The notes: generated by a model from the sequence alone, not told the origin. DNA of 64,000 nucleotides from Closterium sp. NIES-65 (GCA_948144175.1 CANXME010002414.1:1-64000); one strand, 5' to 3'; shown: positions 11,601 through 22,500, counted from the stretch's first letter. Numbers and translations: made by a program.

Positions 11601-14600
11601 TCACATGAATCACAGAGGGAGGTGGCAATTTACATGGCCACATGCATGGAGCAGCCTTTGGACCGATTCAGCATCGACGACCACTTCCTTCCTCTCTTCA
11701 AGGTGACTCTAACAAGAATAGCTTCAGGTTGTTTTTGAGACGTCTCAAGAATAACCTCATTACACGCAGCATGCATGGAGCAGCCTTTGGACCAATTCAG
11801 CATCGACGACCACTTCCTTCCTCTCTTCAAGATGACTCTAACAAGAATAGCTTCAGTTTGACTCTATTTCATTCAACTCACTCGCTTTCTTTAGGCACCA
11901 CTGCCTCCCCTCGATTTCTTTGAGGCCTCAACACTGGCCAAAACCTGAAGAGGCGACAAATTCATGGCATCTCCCCACTCCTCTCCCCATTCCTCTCTCC
12001 ACTCCTCCCCCACCCCTCTCCCCACTCCTCCCACTCCCCTTCCCACTCCTCTCCCCACTCCTCTCCCCGTTCCCCTCCCCACTCCACTCCCGTTCCCTCT
12101 CTCCTCAACCATCCCTCCACCAGGAGAGCTGGGCATACCGCTATCCACGAGATGCGCTGCTCCAGGCAGGCTACAAGCGCAAGGCCCTTCTGTCATTGCC
12201 TCGGTCTCCCAAGTCCTCTCCTCACTGCCCTCCCCACTCCTGATTCCGCCATCCCCTCACCAGGAGAGCTGGACGTACCGCTATCCACCAGATTCCCTGC
12301 TGCGGGCAGGCTACGAGCCCATGGCTCTGCCGCCATCTGGAGGACGGGGCAACGGCAGCACATGCAGTGGGGAGGGCGAGGGGGCAAGGCTGGGTGCTGC
12401 CCACGTGGAGGCTGTTGATTGGGCGGACCGGCTGGGCAGCCTGATTCAGTACCACTGTGCTGGCTTCCTCAATAACGGGCGGCAGGTGAGGGGTGGGGGG
12501 CTTTAGGCTGGCTGCCTAGCAGACGGCAGGTGAGGGGTGGGGGGCTTTAGGCTGGCTGCCTAGCAGACGGCAGGTGAGGGGTGGGGGGCTTTAGGCTGGC
12601 TGCCTAGCAGACGGCAGGTGAGGGGTGGGGGGCTTTAGGCTGGCTGCCTAGCAGACGGCAGGTGGGGGGTGGGGGGCTTTAGGCTGGCTGCCTAGCAGAC
12701 GGCAGGTGAGGGGTGGGGGGCTTTAGGCTGGCTGCCTAGCAGACGGCAGGTGAGGGGTGGGGGGCTTTAGGCTGGCTGCCTAGCAGACGGCAGGTGAGGG
12801 GTGGGGGGCTTTAGGCTGGCTGCCTAGCAGACGGCAGGTGAGGGGTGGGGGGCTTTAGGCTGGCTGCCTAGCAGACGGCAGGTGAGGGGTGGGGGGCTTT
12901 AGGCTGGCTGCCTAGCAGACGGCAGGTGAGGGGTGGGGGGCTTTAGGCTGGCTGCCTAGCAGACGGCAGGTGAGGGGTGGGGGGCTTTAGGCTGGCTGCC
13001 TAGCAGACGGCAGGTGAGGGATGAGACGGAGTGAGGTCCAGGAGGACCCGGTCTCTTCTTGGTGGGCTTTTGCACCCACTCAGCAGTCCTTATGGCATGT
13101 GCATGTGCATGTGGATTGGCCGCATGTCCATGTGCATGTGCACTCGCTTGAATGATTGAAAGCGCCCGTAGCTGAACCCCATGGCCCGTGGCTTGGGTCC
13201 CATTCAGACCCTCTCTCCTCCCCTCGCCAATCATACCAATCATCCCAAGCATCTTACTCTTTGTGTTGCACACAGCAAAGGGCAGCAGGGCTAGCCATGC
13301 TGGCCATCATGCAGGCCCTCAGGCAGGCCCTCAGGCACGAGTGGGTCCCATTCAGACACTCTCCCACTCCCCTCTGCAATCACACCAATCATCTCATTGT
13401 ATCCCCATTGCACCAAATGCAATGCACACAGCAAAGGGCAGCAGGGCTAGCCATGCTGGCCATCATGCACGCACTCAGGCACGAGTGGGCCCGCCTTCTC
13501 GCCTCCTCGTCTCGCCCAGCCAGTGCCAGCAGCGGCGCTGACGTGGCGCTGACGTGGCGTGACGTGTACTCCATGGCTGCCACGTGGCGGCAGGTAGCGG
13601 AACCAACGGATAAAGTGATGTGGTCCGATCGATACACGTGAGTGATGTGCTGATTAACTAACCAACATATGTTCGTGCTGGTGACCCAATGTAGAGAGTA
13701 ACAACCTAACATTTGAAAACATTAACCTCTCGAATTGTGCGCTAACAGATTGCTTCGGCTTCAGCCAGTGCTTTTTCCCAATGTGCAATCCTTCTTGACT
13801 GTGACGTCCTTCTTGACTGTGACGTCCTTCTTGACTGTGACGTCCTTCTTGACTGTGACGTCCTTCTTGACTGTGACGTCCTTCTTGACTGTGACGTCCT
13901 TCTTGACTGTGACGTCCTCCGTGGGTGTGCTGGGGTGCGGTGGGTGAGTGGCAGGGAGAGTGGGTTCAACAAGGGGGTCATCTCCAGCACCCCCATCTCA
14001 TACGGCCAATCGCTTAACTTCAAATACGGCGCATACGCCGACAGGTACAGTGGGCTAACGTGTCTTGAGGCGCCTCAAAATTATGGCGCATACGCGGACA
14101 GGTACAGCAGGCTAACATCTCCTAAGAAATCAGTGTTTCAAAATCAGCGTATATGCCTTTGGGTGGCATGCACGCAGGACTGTGTAACGGCTGTGTCTGT
14201 TTTTTGAGACATCCAGCATATATGTCTAAGGGATGTAGGTGTGACTACAGGGAGTGACTGATGGAGTTGCACATGTGCAGCAGCTGCTGCAGAATCCCGA
14301 ACGCTCTGATGTCAAGAGCTTATTTATCATCTGTAAATGCATATGCGTGAGTGTCTGTGTGTGCCTGTGCGTGCATCAGGGCGTTTGTGATTCTGAAGCA
14401 GCTGCTGCTGGAGAGAGGAGTGGTGAAGGCGCAGGATGGGCTTGTGGAGGTTCCACTCTCCAAGGCCGTGCTCAGAAAGGTACGTCAGCACTGCAGACGT
14501 GTTTTAAGTCAACTCAAAAGCACGACTCATTCGAGTCAACTCCAATCACGCAGGATGGGCTGGTGGAGGTTCCACTCTCCAAGGCCGTGCTCAGAGAGGT

Positions 14601-17600
14601 CTGTGAGCATGGCTGCGTTTTGACTCGTCTCACAGCTCAAAACATGAGGTGCCTCACAACTGAAAACTTGAGACATCTCATCATAACTGGGTGAAGGCGC
14701 AGGATGGGCTTGTAGAGATTCCACTCTCCAAGACAGGGCTCAGAAAGGTGTGTGAGCACTGGCAGACTCAAGGACACTCTGCACTCTTGAAGCTTCAAGT
14801 ATGCTCATGCCTGCTTTACGTTTATCAAGCAAACTATTTTACCCCACCCTTCACCGCATCCCGTTCATCCCATCCCATCCCACACCAGGCGCGCAAGGCC
14901 AGCACCCACACGCAGCTAGCCGCGGCAGTCAGCCAACCCTCCTTCTACACACCGCTGCTCATCCCCAGCTCCGCACAGCCCGGGTGCGCACTGACCTCCG
15001 TGCTTGCACCGCGTCCCATCCATCCCATCCCACACCAGGCGCGCAAGGCCAGCACCCACACGCTCATCCCCAGCTCCGCACAGCCCGGGTATGCACTGAC
15101 CTTCACCTCACCGCGTCCCATCCATCCCATCCCACACCAGGCGCGCAAGGCCAGCACCCACACGCAGCTAGCCGCGGCAGTCGGCCAACCCTCCTTCTAC
15201 ACGCCGTTGCTCATCCCCAGCTCCGCACAGCCCGGGTGCGCACTGACCTCCGTGCTTGCACCGCGTCCCATCCATCCCATCCCACACCAGGCGCGCAAGG
15301 CCAGCACCCACACGCAGCTAGCCGCGGCAGTCGGCCAACCCTCCTTCTACACGCCGTTGCTCATCCCCAGCTCCGCACAGCCCGGGTGCGCACTTACCTC
15401 CGTGCTTGCAGCCATGATCCCTGCTGGAGTTTCGTAGTGCCTTGCCTTTTAGCACGTGCAGCGTTTGAGTTGCTTTAAAGCCCTCTCCGTTGCACAGGTT
15501 TGGGTCTCTGTTTGCCTCTGGTGTGGTGTGTGTATTTCTGCTTGCGGGCCCGTTTAAGCATGCCCATGTGATGGTTAACATTCTCCCGTGTGGGTATGTT
15601 TGAATGCTTCTTTGTTTGTACTTCCATGAATATGTGTGTTATGTGTGCAGGAAGCTTATTGAAGGCACACGAATATCAGTGTTTCCTAATCCCGAGTAAG
15701 CTCGACGTGATCCTTACGCCTCGATACTAGCCTCTTTCGCACCATCGCATCTCTCACACCTCCCTCACATCACTCACTCCCCTCTCCTACCCAACCATCG
15801 CCTCCCCTCGTCTCAACAATCTCTCCCAAGCATACCTCCTCCCTCCTTCCATCCCCAGATCCCTTTCCGCCTCCCCCAACCCCCAGCTCGCCACCAAGCC
15901 CATGCTCAATTTCCTTCAGAATCCTACCCCTCCTACCCCTCCCCTTTCTTCCTTTCCCTGTCCGTGCCTCCTTCCTTCCCCCTTGCCAGCTTGCCCGAGC
16001 CCGAGCTAGCAATAGACCTCATGCTCAAGCCCCTTTCCTTATCTCATCTCTCGTCTACCCCTTGTTTGAAGGAGTGTTTTGAGACGTCTCAAAACACATG
16101 CTCAAGCCCCTTTCCTTATCTCATTTCTCGTCTACCCCTCCCTCCAACCTCCTTCCTCCTCGCCTGTCCCCTGCAGCTGACTTTTGGGTCGACCCAAAAG
16201 TCACTGACCCCGAGCTAGCAATCAAGCTCATGCTAAAGCCCCATCCTCCAATCCAACCTCGTCTCCCCCACTCCCCCTCCCACTCCCGCCAACCTCCTTC
16301 CTCCTCGCCTGTCCCGTGCAGCTCGCCCGAGCCTGAGTTAGCAATCGAGCTCATGCTCAAGCCCCATCGCTATCTCCTCTCCCCCCTCCCCTCCCTCCAA
16401 CCCCCTTCCTCCTCTTCTCGCGCTGTCCCCTGCAGCTCGCCCGAGCCCGAGCTAGCAATCGAGCTCATGCTCAAGCCGGAGCGGTGGAGGGAGTATGAGA
16501 GGGAGATGGACGCTGCATGGCAGGTGAGACCGTGAGAGCAAGTGCTCCTCACACACACATACTCCGCCCTTCCTCCTCGCCAGCCCACCTGAGCCCGAGC
16601 TAGCAATCGAGCTCATGCTCAAGCCGGCGCGGTGGAGGGAGTATGAGAGTGAGATGGACGCCGCATGGCAGGTGAGACCGTGAGAGCAAGTGCTCACACA
16701 TAGAAACTCACCACAGCATTTTTGAGGCGCCTCAAAAATCGGCAGGTGAGTGAGAGCAAGTGCTCCTCACACACACATACTCCGTCCTTCTTCCTCGCCA
16801 GCCCACCCGAGCCCGATCTAGCAATCGAGCTCATGCTCAAGCCGGAGCGGTGGAGGGAGTATGAGAGTGAGATGGATGCGGTGTGGCAGGTGAGACCGTG
16901 AGAGCAAGTGCTCACACATATATACTCACCACAGCATTTTTGAGGCGCCTCAAAAATCGGCAGGTGAGTGAGAGCAAGTGCTCACACACACACAGACTCC
17001 GTCCTTCTTCCTCGCCAGCCCACCCGAGCCCGAGCTAGCGATCGAGCTCATGCTCAAGCCGGAGCGGTGGAGGGAGTATGAGAGGGAGATGGACGCTGCA
17101 TGGCAGGTGAGTGCGAGCAAGTGCTCATACAGACTCATCACCGCATGCGCGCTCATTCATGCTTGTCTGAATCTCCTCATTCTCCCCGATCCCATCTCCT
17201 TCTCCCACCTCACTTCACTGCTCTTACATCCCTCACGCTGCGCTCCCATCCCTCTCTACTGCCCTGCTTCCCTCACGCCCGCTCTGACGCTCTGCTCCCC
17301 TCACGCCCCGTGTCCAACCGGCCCTCTCCCATCAGGCCATCTGCATCGCAGTGGCGAATGCATCTCCGCAATTGGTGGGACTTTTGAAAGCTCTCTCACA
17401 TACCATCTACTCTTCGCCTATCTCTCCCATCAGGCCATCCGCCTGGCAGTGGTGAACACGTCTCTCCGCGACTCTGACTTCCCGGCCTACCGCAAGGCAG
17501 TTCAGGACAGCGTACTCAGAATGGCCTATTACTGGTATGTGCTGCTACTGGTATGTGCTGCTACTGGTATGTGCTGCTACTGGTATGTGCTGCTACTGGT

Positions 17601-19334
17601 ATGTGCTGCTACTGGTATGTGCTGCTACTGGTATGTGCTGCTTCTGGTATGTGCTGCTACTGGTATGTGCTGCTACTGGTATGTGCTGCTACTGGTATGT
17701 GCTGCTACTGGTATGTGCTGCTACTGGTATGTGCTGCTACTGGTATGTGCTGCTACTGGTATGTGCTGCTACTGGAGGGTATGGTAGAGCATCGTCGCAT
17801 GGCCTACTGCTGGTATGCTCATGTGAAGCATGGAGTTAGTGTTGCCTATTACTGTTGGGGTGACTACTGGTATGTTCAAGTGCAGCATTCCAATACTGCC
17901 TACTACTGGTATGTGCTGCTGCTGGAGGGTATGGTAGAGCATCATCGCATGGCCCACTGCTGCTATGCTCATGTGAAGCATGAAGTTACTGTTGCCTATT
18001 ACTGCTGGGGCTGACTACTGGGTCCCTGCTCCTTCTCCCCTGTCCCCTATTCACGAGGTGACTTTTGAGTCGACTCAAAAGTCACCTCGACTCAAAAGTC
18101 ACCTCACTACTGGGTCCCTGCTCCTTCTCCCCTGTCCCCTATTCACGACCAACTTCAGACCACTATATGCACAGGCGCATCTGCACATCACATCACAGAA
18201 ACACATACACCGTTTTGTTTTCAGGGCTGTTTACATTACTGTGTGTATGTTCAACCTGTGCTTCTGCACTCACCCAAACCTCCCAAATCTTAATTTCACT
18301 GAAACCATACCACACCACACCACACCACACTTCACTACGCCAGGTACAACTTCCAGCCCTTGTCGCGAGGTACATCAGGCACGGGTTACGTGGTAACGCT
18401 CGCTATGCTACTGTCCATGGACCTGCAAGTCACCACCGCCATCCCTCCGGGCGTGCAGGTGAGCAGAGGGCATGTGGGTTGCCATGGGGTGTGCAGGTGA
18501 GCAGAGGGCATGTGGGTTGCCATGGGGTGTGCAGGTGAGCAGAGGGCATGTGGGTTGCCATGGGGTGTGCAGGTGAGCAGAGGGCATGTGGGTTGCCATG
18601 GGGTGTGCAGGTGAGCAGAGGGCATGTGGGTTGCCATGGGGTGTGCAGGTGAGCAGAGGGCATGTGGGTTGCCATGGGGTGTGCAGGTGAGCAGAGGGCA
18701 TGTGGGTTGCCATGGGGTGTGCAGGTGAGCAGAGGGCATGTGGGTTGCCATGGGGTGTGCAGGTGAGCAGAGGGCATGTGGGTTGCCATGGGGTGTGCAG
18801 GTGAGCAGAGGGCATGTGGGTTGCCATGGGGTGTGCAGGTGAGCAGAGGGCATGTGGGTTGCTATGGGGTGTGCAGGTGAGCAGAGGGCATGTGGGTTGC
18901 CATGGGGTGTGCAGGTGAGCAGAGGGCATGTGGATAGCCAGGGATGTTGGTGGTGGGCGAGTTGATTGTGCTGTTGTGGGGGTGATTGACGATCGAAGAG
19001 ACTCAAAGAGGATGCGAATGGGGGGGAGAATCAGTGTGCAAGTGGGCAAGAGAGGCATAAGGGTTGAGAGACAACACTGGCGTATGTGAAAGCAAGAGAG
19101 GCACAAGTGGGGTGCCAGTCCAGCGCTTGCTTACCTGCTGTCCCTTCACGTGCCCCTCCCGTCCTGTGAGTGCAGGTTGACTGGGAGGCGCTCCTCTCAC
19201 CAACTCCCGCAGACTTCACAGCCGCCATCTCAGAGTGGCTGTACCCGTCGCTCGCGTATACTCCAGAGTTCCAGATCCCACAGATCAGTGACACGTTTCC
19301 ATGCCTTCGTGAGGTTTTCCTTGCTCTAGAGTAG
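5639..19334 (+). CDS. SRFR1-like TPR protein, copy B (N-terminus not found)
   Basis: Twenty exons join in phase to give 714 codons plus stop: 5639-5683, 6298-6402, 7068-7160, 7648-7714, 7975-8075, 9000-9178, 10077-10133, 10404-10512, 11110-11190, 11616-11702, 12264-12485, 13432-13637, 13955-14044, 14380-14479, 15291-15385, 15651-15695, 17019-17106, 17434-17534, 18344-18458, 19176-19334. The first part carries TPR motifs (AGNYEAAIEAF; ALYHMGRRSEAAAAL; GEVGEAERCYEHALKEFP). The second half matches the SRFR1-specific region: DRLGSLIQYHCAGFLNNGRQ, WRDVYSMAATWRQVAEP, KLIEGTRISVF, MLKPERWREYEREMDAAW, VQDSVLRMAYYWYNF and VDWEAL...ISEWLYPSL. Plant SRFR1 proteins are longer at the N-terminus; no start codon or first exons are visible between copy A and 5639, so the gene may be 5' truncated or have unrecognised exons. 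Unlike copy A it ends at FLALE with TAG at 19332-19334. Arabidopsis SRFR1 is a negative regulator of effector-triggered immunity; function here is inference. Confidence 0.85.
6381..6936 (+). repeat. 22-bp minisatellite of the exon end plus donor
   Basis: The last bases of the exon ending at 6402 (CTGACCTCACCAAG) plus GTGCGACA are repeated about 20 times at a 22-base period. Two longer units with GTATGTGACTGC come first. Every unit rebuilds a CACCAAG|GT junction, so the intron opens with roughly 20 possible donors. 22 is not a multiple of three. Confidence 0.92.
8351..8990 (+). repeat. Array of upstream copies of a TPR exon
   Basis: The intact 179-base exon at 9000-9178 begins GGCAACGCCTTGTACCACAT. 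Copies of its first 60-100 bases start near 8351, 8429, 8569, 8741 and 8854, most after a CAG. They become more similar to the intact exon with proximity. All lack the exon's 3' half and donor. Confidence 0.85.
9179..9676 (+). repeat. 38-bp minisatellite of the exon end plus donor
   Basis: Thirteen near-identical 38-base units follow the exon 9000-9178. Each contains the last ~33 exon bases (ending TTCCCCAG) followed by GTGAG, so the 5' splice site is re-created 13 times. The next stretch to 10076 holds two weaker relatives of the same exon edge (about 9718-9770, 9830-9870) and otherwise nothing recognisable. Confidence 0.92.
10571..10584. repeat. Palindrome TTGAGAATTCTCAA
   Basis: Perfect 14-base palindrome in the intron after exon 10404-10512, the AATT-centred member of the dispersed palindrome family. 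The surrounding intron to 11109 also repeats 'GACTCTTCCAGTCTAGCC'-like segments three times. Confidence 0.7.
10828..10851. repeat. 24-bp palindrome, TCGA centre
   Basis: Perfect inverted repeat with core TTTTGAGTCGACTCAAAA, identical over 24 bases to the palindrome in the 5043-5397 array. It lies in the copy B intron 10513-11109. Confidence 0.95.
11477..11835 (+). repeat. Flanking copies of exon 11616-11702
   Basis: An acceptor-side copy (about 11477-11533, GAGGGAGGTGGCAAT...) lies upstream of the exon. A donor-side copy (about 11768-11832, ending CCTCTCTTCAAG but followed by ATGACT instead of GTGACT) lies downstream. Between exon and downstream copy is an ACGT-centred palindrome, TTGAGACGTCTCAA, at 11735-11748. 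Confidence 0.8.
12125..12190 (+). repeat. Upstream copy of exon 12264-12485
   Basis: CACCAG|GAGAGCTGG followed by YRYP-coding sequence repeats the first ~60 bases of the intact exon at 12264 and then diverges. The preceding 11950-12115 is CT-rich simple sequence. Confidence 0.75.
12486..13022 (+). repeat. 44-bp minisatellite re-creating a donor
   Basis: About 12 units of 44 bases, each ending GACGGCAG and beginning GTGAGG, directly follow exon 12264-12485, which itself ends GGGCGGCAG|GTGAGG. Only the last few exon bases are in the unit. Potential donors repeat every 44 bases. The rest of the intron to 13431 holds GT-rich sequence and, at 13276-13340, an acceptor-side copy of the next exon. 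Confidence 0.92.
13792..13922. repeat. 18-bp intronic minisatellite
   Basis: Seven units of TTCTTGACTGTGACGTCC lie in the intron before exon 13955-14044. They do not contain a splice site. Confidence 0.9.
14065..14078. repeat. Palindrome TTGAGGCGCCTCAA
   Basis: GCGC-centred member of the palindrome family, 21 bases after the donor of exon 13955-14044. Immediately after it the exon's last bases (GCGCATACGC..ACAG|GTACAG) are repeated at about 14086-14102. Confidence 0.8.
14550..14750 (+). repeat. Two downstream copies of exon 14380-14479
   Basis: The donor-side half of the exon (GCAGGATGGGCTTGTGGAGG...) is repeated at about 14552-14599 and 14699-14749, ending in AGAGAG|GTCTG and AGAAAG|GTGTG. 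Half-palindromes of the TTTTGAG family (about 14497-14516, 14623-14680) sit between the copies. Confidence 0.8.
14889..15388 (+). repeat. Four copies of exon 15291-15385
   Basis: Copies begin at 14889, 15029 (internally deleted), 15140 and 15291, each after CACACCAG and each ending CAGCCCGG|GT. Three (14889, 15140, 15291) keep full length with acceptor and donor. I used the last as the coding exon because it lies nearest the next exon, but the sequence does not decide. Confidence 0.85.
16075..16096. repeat. 22-bp palindrome, ACGT centre
   Basis: Perfect inverted repeat TGTTTTGAGAC/GTCTCAAAACA inside the 88-nt exon array. It is flanked on both sides by copies of CAAGCCCCTTTCCTTATCTC, so the palindrome sits between duplicated sequence. 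Confidence 0.95.
16179..16202. repeat. 24-bp palindrome with paired substitutions
   Basis: Core TTTTGGGTCGACCCAAAA. Relative to the common TTTTGAG...CTCAAAA form, A to G in the left arm is matched by T to C in the right arm, so the palindrome stays perfect. Confidence 0.95.
16718..16957. repeat. Two 22-bp palindromes, GCGC centre
   Basis: Identical perfect palindromes ATTTTTGAGGC/GCCTCAAAAAT at 16718-16739 and 16936-16957. Each follows a copy of the 88-nt exon's donor and was evidently duplicated together with that exon and intron. Confidence 0.95.
17535..17778 (+). repeat. 16-bp minisatellite re-creating a donor
   Basis: About 15 units of GTATGTGCTGCTACTG follow exon 17434-17534, which ends TATTACTG|GTATGT. 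Every unit restores TACTG|GTATGT. Two longer decayed copies follow at about 17800-17960. An acceptor-side copy of the same exon lies upstream at 17335-17372. Confidence 0.93.
18055..18088. repeat. 34-bp palindrome, TCGA centre
   Basis: The longest perfect palindrome of the family: core TTTTGAGTCGACTCAAAA extended outwards by GAGGTGAC/GTCACCTC. It is followed by a second right half-arm, and the flanking TACTGGGTCCCTGCTCC segment is present on both sides. Confidence 0.95.
18459..18935 (+). repeat. 38-bp minisatellite re-creating a donor
   Basis: About 12-13 units, each beginning GTGAGCAGAGGGCATGTGGG and ending GTGTGCAG, directly follow exon 18344-18458 (…GGGCGTGCAG|GTGAGC). Each unit boundary is a consensus donor. 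18936-19175 is ordinary intron sequence. Confidence 0.93.
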
Positions 19335-19510
19335 CGCTCAGGAGTGGCTGAGATGGGAAGAATGCATTCTCTGACATGGGTTGGTACTAACTGGCATATG
19401 CTTTTGAACATGGTTTGTGAATAATGATTGAGCTTGAGCTTGGGCTTGATTTTAAGATTGAGCTGGAGCTTTAGTTTGTGCTTGTGCTTCAGCTTCAGGT
19501 TCAGCTTTTG

Positions 19511-22500
19511 CTTAAAGCCCAAGACCTGAATTACAAAAAAAGGAAGGCAAACTGTGCACAGTTTGCCTACCGAACCCACAGTTGACCTCCCGAGCCAGGC
19601 TGGTTACCAGAAAACATTGCGCCAAGAAACACAGAGTCGTAGAGCAGAACAGGTTTGGTTGGCGAGAGTCCCAACCACACCCTCCTGAAGGAACAAGGGC
19701 TCAAAATGTGCACAGTTTGCCTTCTTCGGTAATTCAGGTCGTGTGATTTCCATAGTACGCGAAGCGATTAGAGTATGCGAAGAGATAGAATAAAACGCCA
19801 CTACAGCATAGGCCATGAGCATTTTCACTTTTATTCCTAGCTCTTTCCCAAACATCGCATTTGGACCTATCGCCTTCCGCGTCCCCCACGCTTCTCCCCA
19901 CTGTCTCACACACCTCCCCACGCACACGCCCACTCTTCCCACCGTCGCCCAAGCTTTCCCCCACCGTCGCTCACGCTTCCCCTTATCGCCGCTCACGCTT
20001 CCTCCGGCCTTCCCCCACACCGTCGCTCACGCCTTTCCCCACCTTCCCTCACGTTTCCCCTCTCATCGCCCACGATTCCTCCCACCGTCGCCCACGCTTC
20101 GGAGCACCGTCACCCACGCTTTCCCCACCGTCGCCCACGCTTCCCCCCACCGTCGTCCACGCTTCCCCCCACCGTCACCCACGCTTCCCCCCACCGTCGC
20201 CCACGCTTCCCTCCACCGTCGCCCACGCTTCCCCCCACCGTCGCCCCCGCTTCCCCCCACCGTAGCCCACGCTTCCCCCCACCGTCACCCACGCTTCCCC
20301 CCACCGTCGCCCACGCTTCCCCCCACCATCGCCCACGCTTCCCCCCACTGTCGCCCACGCTTCCCCCCACCGTCGCCCACGCTTCTCCCCACCGTCGCCC
20401 ACCGCCACCGTCGCCCACCGCCACTGTCGCCCACGCTTGCCCTCCCATCGTCCTCGCTTAGCCTTCCCGCCGACCTCCCTTCTCTCCTCTCTCCACGTCG
20501 TCATCACTCCCCTGCCCATCACGTTCCCCCTATTCACCATCGCTTCTCTACCCATGCCGCCCACCCTCTCATCCCTTCCCATCGCGTGGGGTGTGGGAGG
20601 GTGCGTGGTCAGCAGCACCCTTCCGTCGCATACACGTTCATTCATTACCCCTTCCCTCATCTCCCCATTCCTCATCTCCCCATTCCTCATCTCCCCTTCC
20701 CTCATCTCCCCATCCCTCACCTCCTCATCCCTCACCTCCCCATCCCTCTCCTCCCCAGCCCTCTCCTCCCCATCCCACACCTCCCCATCCCTCATCTCCT
20801 CATCCCTCATCTCCCCATCCCTCATCTCCCCAATCCGCCTCACCCCATTCCGCCCCGCCCCACCCCATTCCGCCCCACCCCTTTCTGCCCCACTCCATTC
20901 CGCCTCACCCCTTTCTGGCCCACCCCATTCCGCCCCACCCCAGCCTCCTCCCCAGCCTCCTCCCCACCCTCCTCCCCAGCCTCCTCCCCACCCTCCTCCC
21001 CACCCTCCTCCCCACCCTCTTCCCCACCCTCCTCCCCACCCTCCTCCCCACCCTCCTCCCCACCCTCCTCCCCACCCTCCTCCTCACCCTCCTCCCCACC
21101 CTCCTCCCCACCCTCCTCCCCACCCTCCTCCCCACCCTCCTCCCCAGCCTCTCTTCCTCCCCTCCCTTCTGCTTCTCCCCCAAGCGTCCTCCCTACCTCC
21201 CTTCCTCCCATCATCACTTCCTCCCTTCCTTCATTCCTGCATTCCTCACTTCCTCCCTTCCTCCGTTTCTCCCTTCCTCATTTGCCAGTTGTCATTCCCT
21301 TATACTTCAGCCACGTCACATCTGACTTCTTGATTTGAGTTTGGATAGGTCTGCTCTGCATCTGGTTGTGCATGTGCTAGCTGTCTGATAGTAACACACG
21401 TATAGCCATGCCATATATTGGATTCTTTTTTTATAATACAGGATTATGAGCCTCAGAGCAATCATACACATGACCAATACCAAGGAGTTCAACAATTAAT
21501 ATATTACCGTATCTGTAAAGTAAGGGGAATCACCAGACTCGAGAAGGGAACAAAGCTAGGGGGTGTATGTGTAATGTTGTTTTCCGGTTTTGTCTGCTAC
21601 ACTGCAAGCAATAAACCAGGCCGTGGTAAAGCCACATCTGGTGCTGAGCACCTGTAACTGCATTGGGGGGTATGGGGGTGAGTGAAGGGGGAAAGACAGT
21701 AAACGGAATGAGCAGAGGGGAAGAGAAGAAGCAGCGGGGGACAGATTGAACAGAGGGGAAGAGAGGAAGCAGGGGGGAACAGAGTGAGCAGAAGTAAAGA
21801 GAGTGAGCAAGGGGGAAGAGAGTGAGCAGAGAAGAAGGGGAGGGAGAAAGGGTGAAACAGAGGGAGCAAGGGTGAGCAGGGAAGGCGATAGGGGGAAGCA
21901 AGGAAGGAGATAGGGGGAAGCAGGGAAGGGGATGGGGGGGAGCAGGGAAGGGGATGGGGGTGAGCAGGGAAGCGGATGGGGGGATGCTGGGAGGGGGACG
22001 GGGGAAGGAGGGAAGGGGACGGGGGGGAGCAGGGAAGGGGAAGGGGGAAAGCAGGGAAGGGGATGGGGGGGAGCAGGGAAGGGGTTGGGGGGAAGCAGGG
22101 AAGGGGATGGGGGGAGCAAGTCGGAGGATGGGGGGAAGCAGCGCAGGGGATACGAGGAAACAGGGAAGAAGGGAAGGGTGTATGTGCGGGTTGGAAAGGG
22201 GGCGTGACAAGTGTGCGAGATGGGAAGGGAGAAGGGAGGGATGGCGAGGGCAACGAGGAGTGGAAGGGAGGGCAACGGGGAAAACGAGGGCGACGGGGGG
22301 AGAGAGAGACGGGGATTGCGAGGGGACGAGCGCGAGACGAAGGGGGGCAACGGGCGGAAGGGAGGGAAAGAGAGCGTGAAGGGGGAAAGAGAGTGAGAAG
22401 GGGGGAAAGAGAGTGAGCAAGGGGAAAGAGAGTGAGCAGGGGGGGAAGAGAGTGAGCAGGGGGGGGGAGAGTGAGTATAGGCGTGAGTTGGGAAAACAGG

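Larger units (their letters stand above)
15985..17106 (+). repeat. Seven copies of an 88-nt exon, four intact
   Basis: Copies 16436-16523, 16584-16671, 16802-16889 and 17019-17106 are each exactly 88 bases, preceded by AG and followed by GTGAG, and all read ELAIELMLKP..RWREYE-type peptide. Three shorter acceptor-side copies lie at about 15985, 16203 and 16314. Copy A has one 88-base counterpart (1326-1413). 88 is not a multiple of three, so using two copies together would shift the frame; use of one at a time would fit. Confidence 0.88.

Noticed and set aside
13956-14200. Palindromes as Rho-independent terminators
   Set aside because: The context is eukaryotic introns; they lack a following T-run and occur on both sides of exons.
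19815-21338. Very long Pro/Ser/His-rich open frames, several overlapping on both strands
   Set aside because: They follow from pyrimidine-only repeats with no stop codons. No domain, no splice pattern, and the frames agree with nothing else.
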